Source: Austwickia chelonae NBRC 105200 (GTDB lineage Bacteria > Actinomycetota > Actinomycetes > Actinomycetales > Dermatophilaceae). From it: 64,000 bases of DNA. The translations under genes were made by a program, and so were the position numbers. Below, piece after piece: positions 47,627 to 57,489 of this stretch (position 1 is its first letter; each line of letters starts with the position of its first letter). The stretch spans positions 310,001 to 374,000 of the forward strand of contig NZ_BAGZ01000005.1 in the NCBI RefSeq assembly GCF_000298175.1, in the 5' to 3' direction. The notes beneath the pieces are model-generated. The model was not told the DNA's origin. It was given only the letters and a program-made list of their open reading frames with translations, and searched no databases.

Positions 47627-47892
47627 CTGGTATTCCACGAGCATTCGTGGATCCAGCGGACCCGCTCGCCCACCGGTACCCATCTTGCAGAGCCGCGGCT
47701 GCTCGGCCGTACTTTCTCGATCCGACGTTCCCTAGACAGCATTCTCGCGCCTCCGAAGTCAGACGTGCGCCAGTGGGCGACCGAGGAAACCGTTCACGTC
47801 CTGAGTCCTCCGGGCGGCAGCTGCCGAGTCGAGAGGATGGCGGATTTACGTCAATCTCGAAAGATGTTCATTCCGATAGCCGGGGAACGTCC

Positions 47893-50028
47893 ATGACTCG
47901 ATCCGTCCGTCTGATCGCCTCGCTCGTTCTGCTGTTGTGGCTCGCCGTCGGAGCTGTCGGCGGACCCCTGGTCGGCAAGCTCTCCTCTCAACAGAAGAAC
48001 GACCAGGCGTCCTTCCTCCCGATCGATGCGGAATCGAAGCGCGCCGCCGACGAGTTCAAGCCTTTCGGCTCTGTTACCGGGCTGCCTTACTTCGTCGTCA
48101 TCACCCGGGAAGGGGGTGCCCGCGAGAACGACCGGGAACATATTCAACGATATGTCTCATCGCTCCACTCCCTCCGGTTGGAAGACAGCGACCGAACGCT
48201 CGGAGACCTGCTGAGCGGGGCACCCGGATTCCCGGTACCGAGCCAGGACGGCCGAGCTTTTCTCGTCCCGATCTCAGCAGATCCCGACCGGATCGCGGAG
48301 AAGATCGGTGAGACCAGCGGTGGCGTAGCCGTCGCCGCGGCCCTACGGGCCGAGGCAACACGTGTTCTCGCTCCAACCGGGTTGAAGACCCAGGTCACCG
48401 GGCCCGGCGGATTCGCCGCTGATATCGGCCAGGCCTTCTCCGGTATCGACGGCGTCCTCCTGGGCGTCGCGCTCGGCGTCGTCCTGATCATCCTGCTCTT
48501 CGTCTACCGCAGCCCGATCCTGCCTTTCGCCGTGCTGGCCAGTGCGGTTCTCGGACTCGCAGCATCCGTGCTCGTCATCTACCCTCTCGCCGTCCACGGC
48601 GCCATCCAGGTATCCGGTCAGAGCCAAGGAATCCTGTCCATCCTGGTGGTCGGCGCCGCCACCGATTACGCACTGCTGGTCGTCGCCCGATATCGGGAGG
48701 AACTCCGCCGGACCGAGTCATCCTGGGACGCCATGAAGCGGACGTGGCGTGGAACGCTGGAACCCATCTCTGCCTCCGCAGCCACCGTCGTGCTCGGGCT
48801 CCTGTGCCTGATGCTCGCCAGTCTGGGCGGCACCCGCGGTCTAGGACCGATCAGCGCGCTCGGCATCATCGGCGCACTGGCTGCCTCCTTGTCCTTCCTG
48901 CCTGCGGTTCTCCTCCTCCTGGGCCGGCGAGTCTTCTGGCCGCGGATACCTCGTGTCGTCCAACAGGACCTCGAGGAAGACCGGATCAGGACCGGACCGT
49001 GGGGCAGAGTCGCCGGTCTCGTCGGACGACGGCCACGGGCCGTATGGCTCGGAGTCACCGCAACGCTCCTCCTCGCGGCATCGGCTGCACCGATGTTCAA
49101 AGCCGACGGGCTGAGCCAGTCCCAACTCTTCCGGACTTCGGTGGAATCCGTCGAAGGAGAGAAGACACTCCAATCGCACTTCCCCGGCGGCAGCGGCCAA
49201 CCTGCCAGGATCGTCGTACCGACAGATCGAGCCGAGGCAGTGGTCACCGCGGTCCAGGGAATTCGCGGGGTGGGCACCACCGCCACCGGAAGCGCACCAG
49301 GGGTTCCCCCACAGATCGTCGACGGCAAGGTCGTGATCCAGATCGAACTCACCGACCCGCCCGAGAGCAGCGCCGCTCAACGCGCCGTCCAAGAGGTGCG
49401 AGCCGCCGCGCACCGCATCGACCCTTCCTACAACGTCGGCGGGCAGAGCGCGACCGTGGTCGATACTCGTCTGGCCAGCGAGAACGACGTGCGACTGTTG
49501 CTGCCGACCATCCTCGGGGTGGTTTTCCTCGTCCTGGTCGTCCTACTGCGATCCTTGGTCGCCCCGTTGCTGCTGGTCCTGGCCAATGTGCTTTCTTTTG
49601 CCGCCACGATCGGTGTCAGCGCGCTGGTGTTCAACCATCTCCTCGACTTTCCGAATGCTGACCCTGCGACACCCCTGTACGGATTCGTCTTCCTGATCGC
49701 CCTCGGGATCGATTACTCGATCTTCCTGATGACTCGGGTCAGGGAGGAGACGCCACAACGGGGTACGAGGAAAGCCACTCTCGCAGGCCTGGCTGTCACC
49801 GGCGGAGTGATCACGTCGGCCGGGGTCGTCCTGGCCTCGACCTTCTCCGCCCTGATCGTCCTGCCTCTGGTGTTCATGGCGCAGATCGCCTTCCTCGTGG
49901 CTTTCGGAGTCCTGCTCGACACCTTCGTCGTGCGCTCGCTGCTGGTCCCCGGGCTCGTCCACGACATCGGTCACCGAGTCTGGTGGCCGAGTCGATTCGC
50001 CCCGGAACTTCAGGAAAGGAAGAAGTGA
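47893..50028 (+). CDS. MMPL/RND-family membrane transporter
   Basis: A 711-residue RND-superfamily exporter of the MMPL type. Helix 1 (RLIASLVLLLWLAVGAVGG) is followed by a ~150-residue external domain, five helices (~185-345) with GAATDYALLVVARYREEL, a cytosolic loop, helix 7, a second external domain and a final helix group with FVFLIALGIDYSIFLMTRVR. The two Asp-Tyr motifs in membrane helices (ATDYAL, GIDYSI) match the proton-relay pairs. It is shorter than mycobacterial MmpL proteins. Export of a lipid or hydrophobic compound is the usual role. The ATG at 47893 starts just before helix 1; the frame is open further upstream without likely coding. Confidence 0.92.
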   Translation: MTRSVRLIASLVLLLWLAVGAVGGPLVGKLSSQQKNDQASFLPIDAESKRAADEFKPFGSVTGLPYFVVITREGGARENDREHIQRYVSSLHSLRLEDSDRTLGDLLSGAPGFPVPSQDGRAFLVPISADPDRIAEKIGETSGGVAVAAALRAEATRVLAPTGLKTQVTGPGGFAADIGQAFSGIDGVLLGVALGVVLIILLFVYRSPILPFAVLASAVLGLAASVLVIYPLAVHGAIQVSGQSQGILSILVVGAATDYALLVVARYREELRRTESSWDAMKRTWRGTLEPISASAATVVLGLLCLMLASLGGTRGLGPISALGIIGALAASLSFLPAVLLLLGRRVFWPRIPRVVQQDLEEDRIRTGPWGRVAGLVGRRPRAVWLGVTATLLLAASAAPMFKADGLSQSQLFRTSVESVEGEKTLQSHFPGGSGQPARIVVPTDRAEAVVTAVQGIRGVGTTATGSAPGVPPQIVDGKVVIQIELTDPPESSAAQRAVQEVRAAAHRIDPSYNVGGQSATVVDTRLASENDVRLLLPTILGVVFLVLVVLLRSLVAPLLLVLANVLSFAATIGVSALVFNHLLDFPNADPATPLYGFVFLIALGIDYSIFLMTRVREETPQRGTRKATLAGLAVTGGVITSAGVVLASTFSALIVLPLVFMAQIAFLVAFGVLLDTFVVRSLLVPGLVHDIGHRVWWPSRFAPELQERKK

Positions 50029-50268
50029 CCAAGCAGAATGTGAAAATCCTCCCGGCCCATACCATCGCAGACAGAGATCGGATCTCTTCCCTACCCACAT
50101 GAGGAATATGCCGTGGTCGCTTCGCCCATGGCGGCATCGCCACCGAATCACTCCAAGGTATGACCTCGCCAACAGGTCGTTCTTTTCCTCAAACGCGCCA
50201 AGGCCTTCGTCGCGCCCCCCATTCCCGTATCGGCGGAGGAAAGGAATTCGGACAGCGATTCTCCTGAA

Positions 50269-51054
50269 TCAGAAATGTTGCCAATCCGGTTTCGCCTGAT
50301 AGGCCTCGGCATAGTAGGAGGCCAGTTGAAGGCGGTACGCTGCGGCCTCGTCAAGCAGTACCGTGACATGCGGGTGCATCTGCAGGATCGTGGCCGGCCA
50401 CATCGCGGAGATCGGGCCTTCGACCATCTGATGGACGGCTTCGGCCTTGGCTCGTCCACTGGCGAGGAGAACCAGATGCTTCGCTTCCATGATGGTGCCG
50501 ATGCCCTGGGTGAGGCAGTGCTTCGGTACTTTCTCGATGTCGCCCTCGAAGAAGCGTGCATTGTCACGGCGGGTCTGACCGGTCAGAGTCTTGATCCGGG
50601 TACGTGAGGTCAGTGAGCTTCCGGGCTCGTTGAAGGCGATATGCCCGTCGGTGCCGATACCGAGCAGCTGCAGATCCACGCCGCCCGCCTCTCTTATGGC
50701 CTGTTCATAGGAACGGCAGGCTGCCGGAAGATCAGCGGCAGCGCCGTCAGGGCCGTGCACCCGCGCAGGATCGATGTCCACTCGAGCGACGAATTCCCGT
50801 TCGATGACATTGCGATAGCGTTCCGGATGGGTCCGAGGAAGACCGACGTACTCGTCCAGCATGAAAGCTGTCGCCGTGGCCAACGACAGCTGCCCGCTGC
50901 CCACCCGACGGCCCAGCTCGGCGTAGACCGTCAGCGGGCTCGACCCAGTAGCTACTCCGAGCACCGCGGTCGGTTTCTCCGCGAGCAGCACCTCGATGGC
51001 CTCCGCGGCATGACGCCCGGGCTCCTCGGCGTCACGACAGACGACGACCTCCAC
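50269..51054 (-). CDS. nagB: glucosamine-6-phosphate deaminase
   Basis: A 261-residue enzyme that converts glucosamine 6-phosphate to fructose 6-phosphate and ammonia, the entry of amino sugars into glycolysis. Family blocks: VLGVATGSSPLTVYAELGRR, TAFMLDEYVGLPRTHPERY (catalytic Asp), LLGIGTDGHIAFNEPGSS (Asp-His-Glu of the active site) and LVLLASGRAKAEAVHQMVEG. The GTG at 51054 follows GAGGAGG; an in-frame ATG 12 codons upstream is a weaker option. No nagA or PTS gene is adjacent. Confidence 0.97.
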   Translation of the reverse strand: MEVVVCRDAEEPGRHAAEAIEVLLAEKPTAVLGVATGSSPLTVYAELGRRVGSGQLSLATATAFMLDEYVGLPRTHPERYRNVIEREFVARVDIDPARVHGPDGAAADLPAACRSYEQAIREAGGVDLQLLGIGTDGHIAFNEPGSSLTSRTRIKTLTGQTRRDNARFFEGDIEKVPKHCLTQGIGTIMEAKHLVLLASGRAKAEAVHQMVEGPISAMWPATILQMHPHVTVLLDEAAAYRLQLASYYAEAYQAKPDWQHF

Positions 51055-51214
51055 CGTTCCTCCTCGTGCGGACCCACTTTGTCCGGCCATTCTCCCAAGA
51101 ACCACGGAGGTCGGCTCCGTCGCCCCGCCCGGAAGACTTCCGCACCCTCCGATCACCGCAGCGTTCAGGTCTGCGTCTGCATCCTCATGCGGAGATCGGA
51201 TGAGGAGGGAACGC

Positions 51215-52399
51215 TCAGCAGGTCCGCCAGACCAGCACGGCGCCCCGGTCGTCCAGGTGGCCCGCCGGCGCCACCGCACAGACCTGCTCGGCGACACCGA
51301 CAAAACCTGCACCTGTCGCCTGTTCCAAACTGGTGACCAGTCTGCCGATACCCTCGTCGAGGTCGCTGCCCCGCTCTTCGACGACGCCGTCGGTGTACAG
51401 CAGAAGAGCGTCCCCTGGCTCCAGCCTGCCTCTCGTCCCGGGATAACGGACACCGGCGACCAAGCCCAGCACCGGACCCCGCGCGCCTTCAACGACCCGC
51501 CATCCACCTGCCTCGGCCTGGTAGTGGGCGACCGGCGGATGGCCCGCCGTGGAAATGACGTATTCGCCGTTCTCGAGATCGAGCGAGAGGTGCACGGCAG
51601 AGGCAAAACCTTCCGACCATTCCTGACGCGCCACATAATTATTGGCCAACGGAAGGAATTCAGAGGGACGGACCGACCCCATCAGTGCGTCGAAAGCGCC
51701 AGAGAGCATGAGGGAGTGTGTCCCAGCGTCGAGCCCTTTTCCGGAGACGTCGACGAGAACGACTTCCAGGTTCTTTCCCGAGCAGGTCCTGCGGGCTACG
51801 ACGAAATCACCGGAGAAAGGATGGCCGTACGCAGACTTGACACAGACCTGGGCCTCCCAGCTCTCCGGCAGCACGGGCACGGTGCTACGCAGGAGCAGCT
51901 CGCTGCGCAGATCGGCCAACATGCTCTCCCCGCGGCTACCGTGCACCCCGACCCGCGCCCGGGAGAGACTGCGCCACAAAGTGACGGCCCCGACTGCCAC
52001 CACGCAGCACAGCGCTCCGGTGGAATCCGTTCCCGTTGAGGTGGAAAGTCGAGGGACGACCAAGGTCAGGGCGATGCACAGCCCCAGAACCGCGCCGTGC
52101 CATCTGGGCGAGTGCAATGCGCCGCTGAGGACCACGAAGGGCAGATAAGCAGCCCAGGACACCGTCGTGGGCAGAAGGATCATCGACGTGGTCACCGCCG
52201 ACATCCCCAGAACCACGAAAAACACGGTGGCTCGTTCCTGGGTTTCGGTCCACCGACGGACCTCGGCCCAGGCGCGTATTGCCACGGCACGCCCGCAGGG
52301 CAGGACGAGTGAAGGCCGGACCCTGCACGAGGACCCAGACGCGAAGGAGCCCACGCGCGTAGGCGTTCCTCTCACGGACCCCATCGACATTCCACCCAT
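51215..52399 (-). CDS. membrane SpoIIE-family PP2C-type phosphatase
   Basis: A 394-residue protein with an N-terminal membrane part (about five helices at ~55-145, e.g. ATVFFVVLGMSAVTTSMILL) and a C-terminal SpoIIE/PP2C serine phosphatase domain (~175-394): GHPFSGDFVVARR, VVLVDVSGKGLDAG, LLLYTDGVVEERG and DDRGAVLVWR carry the metal-binding Asp/Gly residues. Such enzymes usually dephosphorylate anti-anti-sigma factors in partner-switching systems, but no sigma regulator is in the window. The start is uncertain: several in-frame ATG/GTG codons lie within the first 45 codons. Confidence 0.9.
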   Translation of the reverse strand: MGGMSMGSVRGTPTRVGSFASGSSCRVRPSLVLPCGRAVAIRAWAEVRRWTETQERATVFFVVLGMSAVTTSMILLPTTVSWAAYLPFVVLSGALHSPRWHGAVLGLCIALTLVVPRLSTSTGTDSTGALCCVVAVGAVTLWRSLSRARVGVHGSRGESMLADLRSELLLRSTVPVLPESWEAQVCVKSAYGHPFSGDFVVARRTCSGKNLEVVLVDVSGKGLDAGTHSLMLSGAFDALMGSVRPSEFLPLANNYVARQEWSEGFASAVHLSLDLENGEYVISTAGHPPVAHYQAEAGGWRVVEGARGPVLGLVAGVRYPGTRGRLEPGDALLLYTDGVVEERGSDLDEGIGRLVTSLEQATGAGFVGVAEQVCAVAPAGHLDDRGAVLVWRTC

Positions 52400-52536
52400 A
52401 GTGTGGACAGTAGTACGACATCGAGAAAGTCGCGCGGCATACTTCCTATATGTTGCTCACTGCGGGCCGTTATTCGTCCGGAACCTCCCAATTTCGCGGA
52501 GAAGAGCGATCTCCTGCAAAAAGAGCAGCTACGAGG

Positions 52537-53148
52537 TCAGAACTCCTCGATAATCGGACCCACGGTACGAGTGCGCTTGAGTTCAAAAAAACCAGGAGTA
52601 CCTGCCACCAATACGCACCCGTCCCACAAAAGCCCCGCCGTCTCCCCGCGCGGCGGTGGGGAAACCACCGGGCCGAAGAACGCCGTGTCACCCACTGCCA
52701 CCACAGGAGTTCCTACGTCATCGCCGACCAGGGTGACCGCCTCGGCATGCCCCGCCCGCAACAAAGCATCCACCTCGACAGCACTGGGCCCGTCACCTAC
52801 CGCGATCGACAAGCCCATCCCGGCAAGAGCCCGGGCAGCCACCTCGTCGAAATCCTTCTCCCCCTTCACATGGATCGCCGACCCCATGGCGTCGTACAGA
52901 GGACCCACCACTGCCTGCCCGTACTCCTTCCGGGCCGCGACGATCGCCCGAACCGGGGCCCAGGCCTGCGCCATCAAGGACGCATAGTCCTCAGAAAGCT
53001 CCCGCCCCTCATTGAGCACCGCCAGACTCATGACATGCCACTCCACCCGGATCTCCCGGACCTTCTCGACCTCCTTCAACCAACGCGAGGTCATCCAAGC
53101 CCAAGGGCAGATCGGGTCGAACCACATGCGCACGGCCTGCACCGTCAT
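52537..53148 (-). CDS. DsbA-family protein, Rv2466c-like mycothiol-dependent reductase
   Basis: A 203-residue thioredoxin-fold protein with the active-site motif FDPICPWAWMTSRW near the N-terminus. The CPWA-type motif and overall sequence resemble Mycobacterium tuberculosis Rv2466c, a mycothiol-dependent nitroreductase/oxidoreductase linked to oxidative stress. The Cys of CPW is present and the second active-site Cys is absent (CPWAW), as in that family. No signal peptide, so it is cytosolic. The ATG at 53148 is used; GGAG lies only three bases away. It is divergent from pepN. Confidence 0.9.
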   Translation of the reverse strand: MTVQAVRMWFDPICPWAWMTSRWLKEVEKVREIRVEWHVMSLAVLNEGRELSEDYASLMAQAWAPVRAIVAARKEYGQAVVGPLYDAMGSAIHVKGEKDFDEVAARALAGMGLSIAVGDGPSAVEVDALLRAGHAEAVTLVGDDVGTPVVAVGDTAFFGPVVSPPPRGETAGLLWDGCVLVAGTPGFFELKRTRTVGPIIEEF

Positions 53149-53366
53149 ATTCTCCACTCTCTCAAATAGATCCGAAAATATTCTGTACGGACGGCGGTCA
53201 GCCCAGCGGAACCGGACAGAACACACGACCTGCCGTGGCACCGCACCTCACCCCTGATATCGGCACACCGCCACAATCGGTGATGCAAGGATGTCCCCAC
53301 GGATCGAGCGCACCACCCAGTACACGACAGAAGAACGACCATCACTTTCATCGACGAGGAGTCACC

Positions 53367-55943
53367 GTGCCCGGTACGAACCTGACCCGTGAAGAGGCCG
53401 CAGCCAGAGCGGATCTACTGCACGTCAAGTCCTACAGGGTGGCGATCGACCTGACCACCTCCGCCGAAAGCTTCACCACCAGCACCATCGCTGAATTCTC
53501 CTGTCGACAGCCAGGCGCCGAGACCTTCTGCGACTTCATCGGCGAGCAAGTCCTCTCCGTACGACTCAACGGCGTCGATCTCGATCCCGCCGCAGTCTGG
53601 CAGGACTCCCGCATCACCCTGCCCGACCTTGCTGCGGAGAACACCCTGGAAGTCCACGCCATCGGTCGTTATATGCACACCGGTGAAGGCCTCCACCGCT
53701 TCGTCGACCCCGTCGACAACGAGGTCTACCTGTACACCCAGTTCGAAACAGCGGACAGCCGCCGCATGTTCCCGGTCTTCGAACAACCCGACCTGAAAGC
53801 CACCTTCGCCTTCACCGTCACCGCACCCACCCACTGGCAGATCATCTCCGTGGAACCGACCCCGGAGCCCCGTGCCCTGGGATCGAAGGAAATCCCTGAG
53901 CTGGGCCTCCTACCTGTGTCCCGTTGGGAGTTCCCGGCCACCCCCCGACTGTCCAGCTATGTCACCGCTCTCATCGCCGGACCCTACGACGTCGTCCGAG
54001 ACAGCGTGCGTACCGGTGACCGAGAAGTTCCCCTCGGACTGTTCTACCGGCGCTCGCTCAGCACCTACCTCGATGCAGACAACGTCTTCGACTGCACGAA
54101 GCGTGGATTCGCCTTCTACGAAGAACTCTTCGCCCTGCCCTACCCGTTCACGAAATACGACCAGATCTTCACCCCCGAATACAACGCAGGCGCCATGGAA
54201 AATGTCGGCGCCGTCACCTACAACGAGATCTACGTCTTCCGCGCCAAAGTCGCCGACGCCGTCGTCGAACGCCGCGCCCTGACGATCCTGCACGAACTCG
54301 CCCACATGTGGTTCGGCAACCTGGTCACCATGCAATGGTGGGACGACCTGTGGCTGAACGAATCCTTCGCCGAATGGGCCTCCATGACCTGCCAGGCAGA
54401 AGCCACTGAATGGACACACGCCTGGGCCACCTTCGCCGCCGCGGGCAAATCCTGGGCACTCCGCCAGGATCAGCTCTCCTCCACGCACCCCGTCGCCGCA
54501 GACATCAGGCATCTCGCCGACGTCGAGGTGAACTTCGACGGCATCACCTACGCCAAAGGCGCAGCCGCGCTCAAACAACTCGTCGCCTACGTCGGTCGAG
54601 ACTCCTTCGTTGCGGGGCTACGCGCCTACTTCACCGAATTCGCTTACGGAAACACCACCTTGAGCGACCTGCTGGGACATATGGAAACCACTTCCGGACG
54701 CGACCTCTCAGCGTGGTCCCATGCCTGGCTGAAAACCGCAGGGCCCAACACCCTCCACATCGAACTCGACACCGACGACCACGAACTCGTCACCGGCGCC
54801 GTCGTCCACCAGAGCGCACCCGAAAACCACCCGACACTCCGTCCCCACCGTCTAGCCATCGGCCTCTACGACCTGCAGGAAGGACGCCTGGTCCGTCGGG
54901 AACGACTGGAAATCGACATCGACGGAGAGGAAACCGAAGTCGCCCCGCTGGTCGGCCTGCACCGCCCTGACCTGCTCCTGCTCAACGACGACGACCTGAC
55001 CTATGCCAAGATCCGATTCGACGAGGAATCCCTGCGAACCCTGATCGCCCACGCCTCCACTGCGGATCCTCTCCCCCGCGCGCTCCTCCTCGGCGCGGCC
55101 TGGGACATGACCCGGGACGGCGAGATGGCAGGCAGCGACTTCATCCGCCTGGTGCTCGACGCCCTCCCCGGCGAGACCGACTCCACGCTCCTACGAATGC
55201 TGCTCAGCCAACTCACCACGACGATGCAGCTCTACCTCTCTCCCTCGACCCGTGAGCAGACCACCGCCGATGCCGCGGAAAAGCTCATCCGAATAGCCAG
55301 GGAAGCGCCCGCAGGATCCGATGCCCAGCTCCAATTGGTCAGTGTCGCCGCCGGACAGGCCCGCACTCCCGAACAACTGGCCTGGGTCGATGGCCTGTTG
55401 GCGGGCACTCAGGAACTACACGGCCTCGCCATCGACACCGAGATGCGCTGGACTCTGCTGACAGCCTCGGTCGCCGGGGGCAACGCCGGCGAGGAAGAGA
55501 TCCGTGCCGAAGAGGAACGCGACCCCACCTCAACCGGGCGGGAACGGGCAGCCCGAGCACGGGCAGCACAGCCCACCGCACAAGCCAAGGCCGAGGCCTG
55601 GAGCAGGGTCTTCGACAGCCCCGACCTGTCCAACCAGATGGTCGCCTCAGTCCTGGCCGGTATATCCATCACTCACGACGAGACCCTTCTCGCCCCCTAC
55701 ATCACCCGGTACCACAACGAAATACGAGCCCTGTGGGAAGACCGGACCCACGCCATCGCCGAGCTGGTCGCGCTCGGTGCCTATCCGACCCTCCTGGCAG
55801 GCGATGAACTCCTCCAGGCCACCCAGGCCTGGCTCGACCACCACTCCGACGCCCCTGACGGCCTCACCCGCCTCGTCACCGAGAACCGTGACGCCGTCAT
55901 CCGGGCCATGAACGCCCAAGAACGGGATGCCGTCCGATTCTGA
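53367..55943 (+). CDS. pepN: aminopeptidase N
   Basis: An 858-residue M1 metallopeptidase that removes N-terminal amino acids from peptides. The substrate motif GAMENVGAVTYNE precedes the zinc motif HELAHMWFGN (third ligand Glu in NESFAEW) at ~ residues 275-335; the ERAP-type C-terminal helical domain follows. No signal peptide, so it acts in the cytosol, suited to finish peptides released by the secreted proteases of this region. The GTG at 53367 has GAGGAG five bases before; an in-frame upstream start at 53235 lacks homology. Its TGA overlaps the ATG of the following MFS gene. Confidence 0.97.
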   Translation: MPGTNLTREEAAARADLLHVKSYRVAIDLTTSAESFTTSTIAEFSCRQPGAETFCDFIGEQVLSVRLNGVDLDPAAVWQDSRITLPDLAAENTLEVHAIGRYMHTGEGLHRFVDPVDNEVYLYTQFETADSRRMFPVFEQPDLKATFAFTVTAPTHWQIISVEPTPEPRALGSKEIPELGLLPVSRWEFPATPRLSSYVTALIAGPYDVVRDSVRTGDREVPLGLFYRRSLSTYLDADNVFDCTKRGFAFYEELFALPYPFTKYDQIFTPEYNAGAMENVGAVTYNEIYVFRAKVADAVVERRALTILHELAHMWFGNLVTMQWWDDLWLNESFAEWASMTCQAEATEWTHAWATFAAAGKSWALRQDQLSSTHPVAADIRHLADVEVNFDGITYAKGAAALKQLVAYVGRDSFVAGLRAYFTEFAYGNTTLSDLLGHMETTSGRDLSAWSHAWLKTAGPNTLHIELDTDDHELVTGAVVHQSAPENHPTLRPHRLAIGLYDLQEGRLVRRERLEIDIDGEETEVAPLVGLHRPDLLLLNDDDLTYAKIRFDEESLRTLIAHASTADPLPRALLLGAAWDMTRDGEMAGSDFIRLVLDALPGETDSTLLRMLLSQLTTTMQLYLSPSTREQTTADAAEKLIRIAREAPAGSDAQLQLVSVAAGQARTPEQLAWVDGLLAGTQELHGLAIDTEMRWTLLTASVAGGNAGEEEIRAEEERDPTSTGRERAARARAAQPTAQAKAEAWSRVFDSPDLSNQMVASVLAGISITHDETLLAPYITRYHNEIRALWEDRTHAIAELVALGAYPTLLAGDELLQATQAWLDHHSDAPDGLTRLVTENRDAVIRAMNAQERDAVRF

Positions 55944-57430
55944 TGACCCCTTCAACCACGACAACGTCCCACGTCAAGATCCCCGGTCTCTCAGAAGAGC
56001 ATGCCGACGAACCAACCCCGGAAAGTACCCAGATGCCGTCCAGACGATTGTTCAACCGTGAGTCACTCGCCTGGATCGGCTACGACCTCGGCACGAACTC
56101 CTTCCACTCCGTCGTTGTCACCTTCGTCTTCTCGGTCTACCTCACCAGCTCTGCCTTCGGCCCCGCCGACGCGAACAGTGAAGCGCTCGGCACCGGGATG
56201 AGCATCGCTGCGATCTTCGTGGCACTCCTGGCACCGGTGCTGGGACACCGCTCCGATCGGGCGAACCGGCCCGTTTTCTGGTTGGGTGTCAACAGCTTCG
56301 TGGTCCTGTGCATGATCCTGTCGCTCTTCTTCGTCCGGCCCGACCCGAGCTATCTCTGGCCCGGCATCGTGCTTCTCGTCATCGCCACCGTCTTCGCCGA
56401 GTTCGCCTCGGTGAACCACAACTCGCTCCTGAAACGGGTTTCCACGCCGGAGACCGTCGGCAAGATCTCCGCCTTCGGCTGGGGTTCCGGATATCTCGGC
56501 AGCATCGCCGTCCTGCTCTTCCTGCTGCTGGCCTTCATCCAGCCGGAGCAAGGTCTGTTCGGGGTCACTCACGAGGACGGAATGCACATCCGAGCCTCCA
56601 TGCTCTTCACCGCAGCCTGGTACACGATGGGGATGATCCCCGTCCTGGTCGTGCTCCGGAAGCGGTCCCCGAAGAAGAATGAGAGCTCGTCGGCGGAGCA
56701 GGTCACCCCGGAGACCACCGCGGAAGCACCCCTCCCCAAGGAATCCATCATCGGCTCCTACGCCGCTCTCGGCCGCACATTGCGCAGCCTGGCCAAGGAC
56801 AGCCCCAATACCTTGTACTTCCTCATCGCCTCGGCGATCTTCCGCGACGGCCTCGTCGGCGTCTTCGCCTTCGGCGGAGTCATCGCCTACGGTACCTTCG
56901 GCTTCACCTCAGGGGATGTCGTGACCTTCGCGGTCGTGGCCAACCTGACCGCAGGGCTGGCCACTGTCAGCTCCGGCATCCTCGACGACAAGGTCGGACC
57001 AAAACGACTCATCCTCGGCTCGCTGATCTGCATGATCTGCGCCGGAGTCGGCATCTTCGCCCTCCACGACGGGGGCCCGATCGTCTTCTGGGTGCTGGGT
57101 CTGGTCCTCTGTATCTTCGTCGGACCGGCGCAGTCGGCCTCCCGGACCCTGCTGATCCGGTTGATCCCTCACGGCCGCGAAGGGGAGATCTTCGGCCTCT
57201 ACGCCACTACCGGGCGCGCGCTGAGCTTCATCGCTCCAGCCGCTTTCACCGGAGCCATCATGCTGGGACGCTGGATTCGCCCACAGGACAACAGCACCCA
57301 GTACTGGGGCATCCTCGGGATCACAGCAGTGCTCCTGATCGGGCTGCTGGCACTCGTCCCCGTGAAAGCACACCGGGATGTCCTCCCGGAGAACGGATGG
57401 AGCCCCAGGAAGACCCCTTCCGCCTCTTGA
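55943..57430 (+). CDS. UMF1-type MFS transporter
   Basis: A 495-residue protein with about 12 membrane helices, of the UMF1 (Atg22-like) branch of the MFS. Typical pieces are ESLAWIGYDLGTNSFHSVVV before helix 1, LAPVLGHRSDRANRPVFWL, GKISAFGWGSGYLGSIAVLL and FVGPAQSASRTLLIRLIPHG. Related proteins in eukaryotes export amino acids from vacuoles. Its start overlaps the pepN stop by one base (TGATG), so the pair is coupled; amino acid or small-molecule export linked to peptide breakdown is an inference. Confidence 0.9.
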   Translation: MTPSTTTTSHVKIPGLSEEHADEPTPESTQMPSRRLFNRESLAWIGYDLGTNSFHSVVVTFVFSVYLTSSAFGPADANSEALGTGMSIAAIFVALLAPVLGHRSDRANRPVFWLGVNSFVVLCMILSLFFVRPDPSYLWPGIVLLVIATVFAEFASVNHNSLLKRVSTPETVGKISAFGWGSGYLGSIAVLLFLLLAFIQPEQGLFGVTHEDGMHIRASMLFTAAWYTMGMIPVLVVLRKRSPKKNESSSAEQVTPETTAEAPLPKESIIGSYAALGRTLRSLAKDSPNTLYFLIASAIFRDGLVGVFAFGGVIAYGTFGFTSGDVVTFAVVANLTAGLATVSSGILDDKVGPKRLILGSLICMICAGVGIFALHDGGPIVFWVLGLVLCIFVGPAQSASRTLLIRLIPHGREGEIFGLYATTGRALSFIAPAAFTGAIMLGRWIRPQDNSTQYWGILGITAVLLIGLLALVPVKAHRDVLPENGWSPRKTPSAS

Positions 57431-57450
57431 GCGGAGAGAAGACCGGCCGT

Positions 57451-57480
57451 CGCGGGGCCGCCCACCAGGGCTTCCCCGCG
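57451..57480. terminator. weak hairpin between the MFS gene and malQ
   Basis: CGCGGGG / CCCCGCG (7 bp, 16-nt loop) in the short convergent gap; no U-tract. Tentative. Confidence 0.4.
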
Positions 57481-57489
57481 GCGCCAGGT

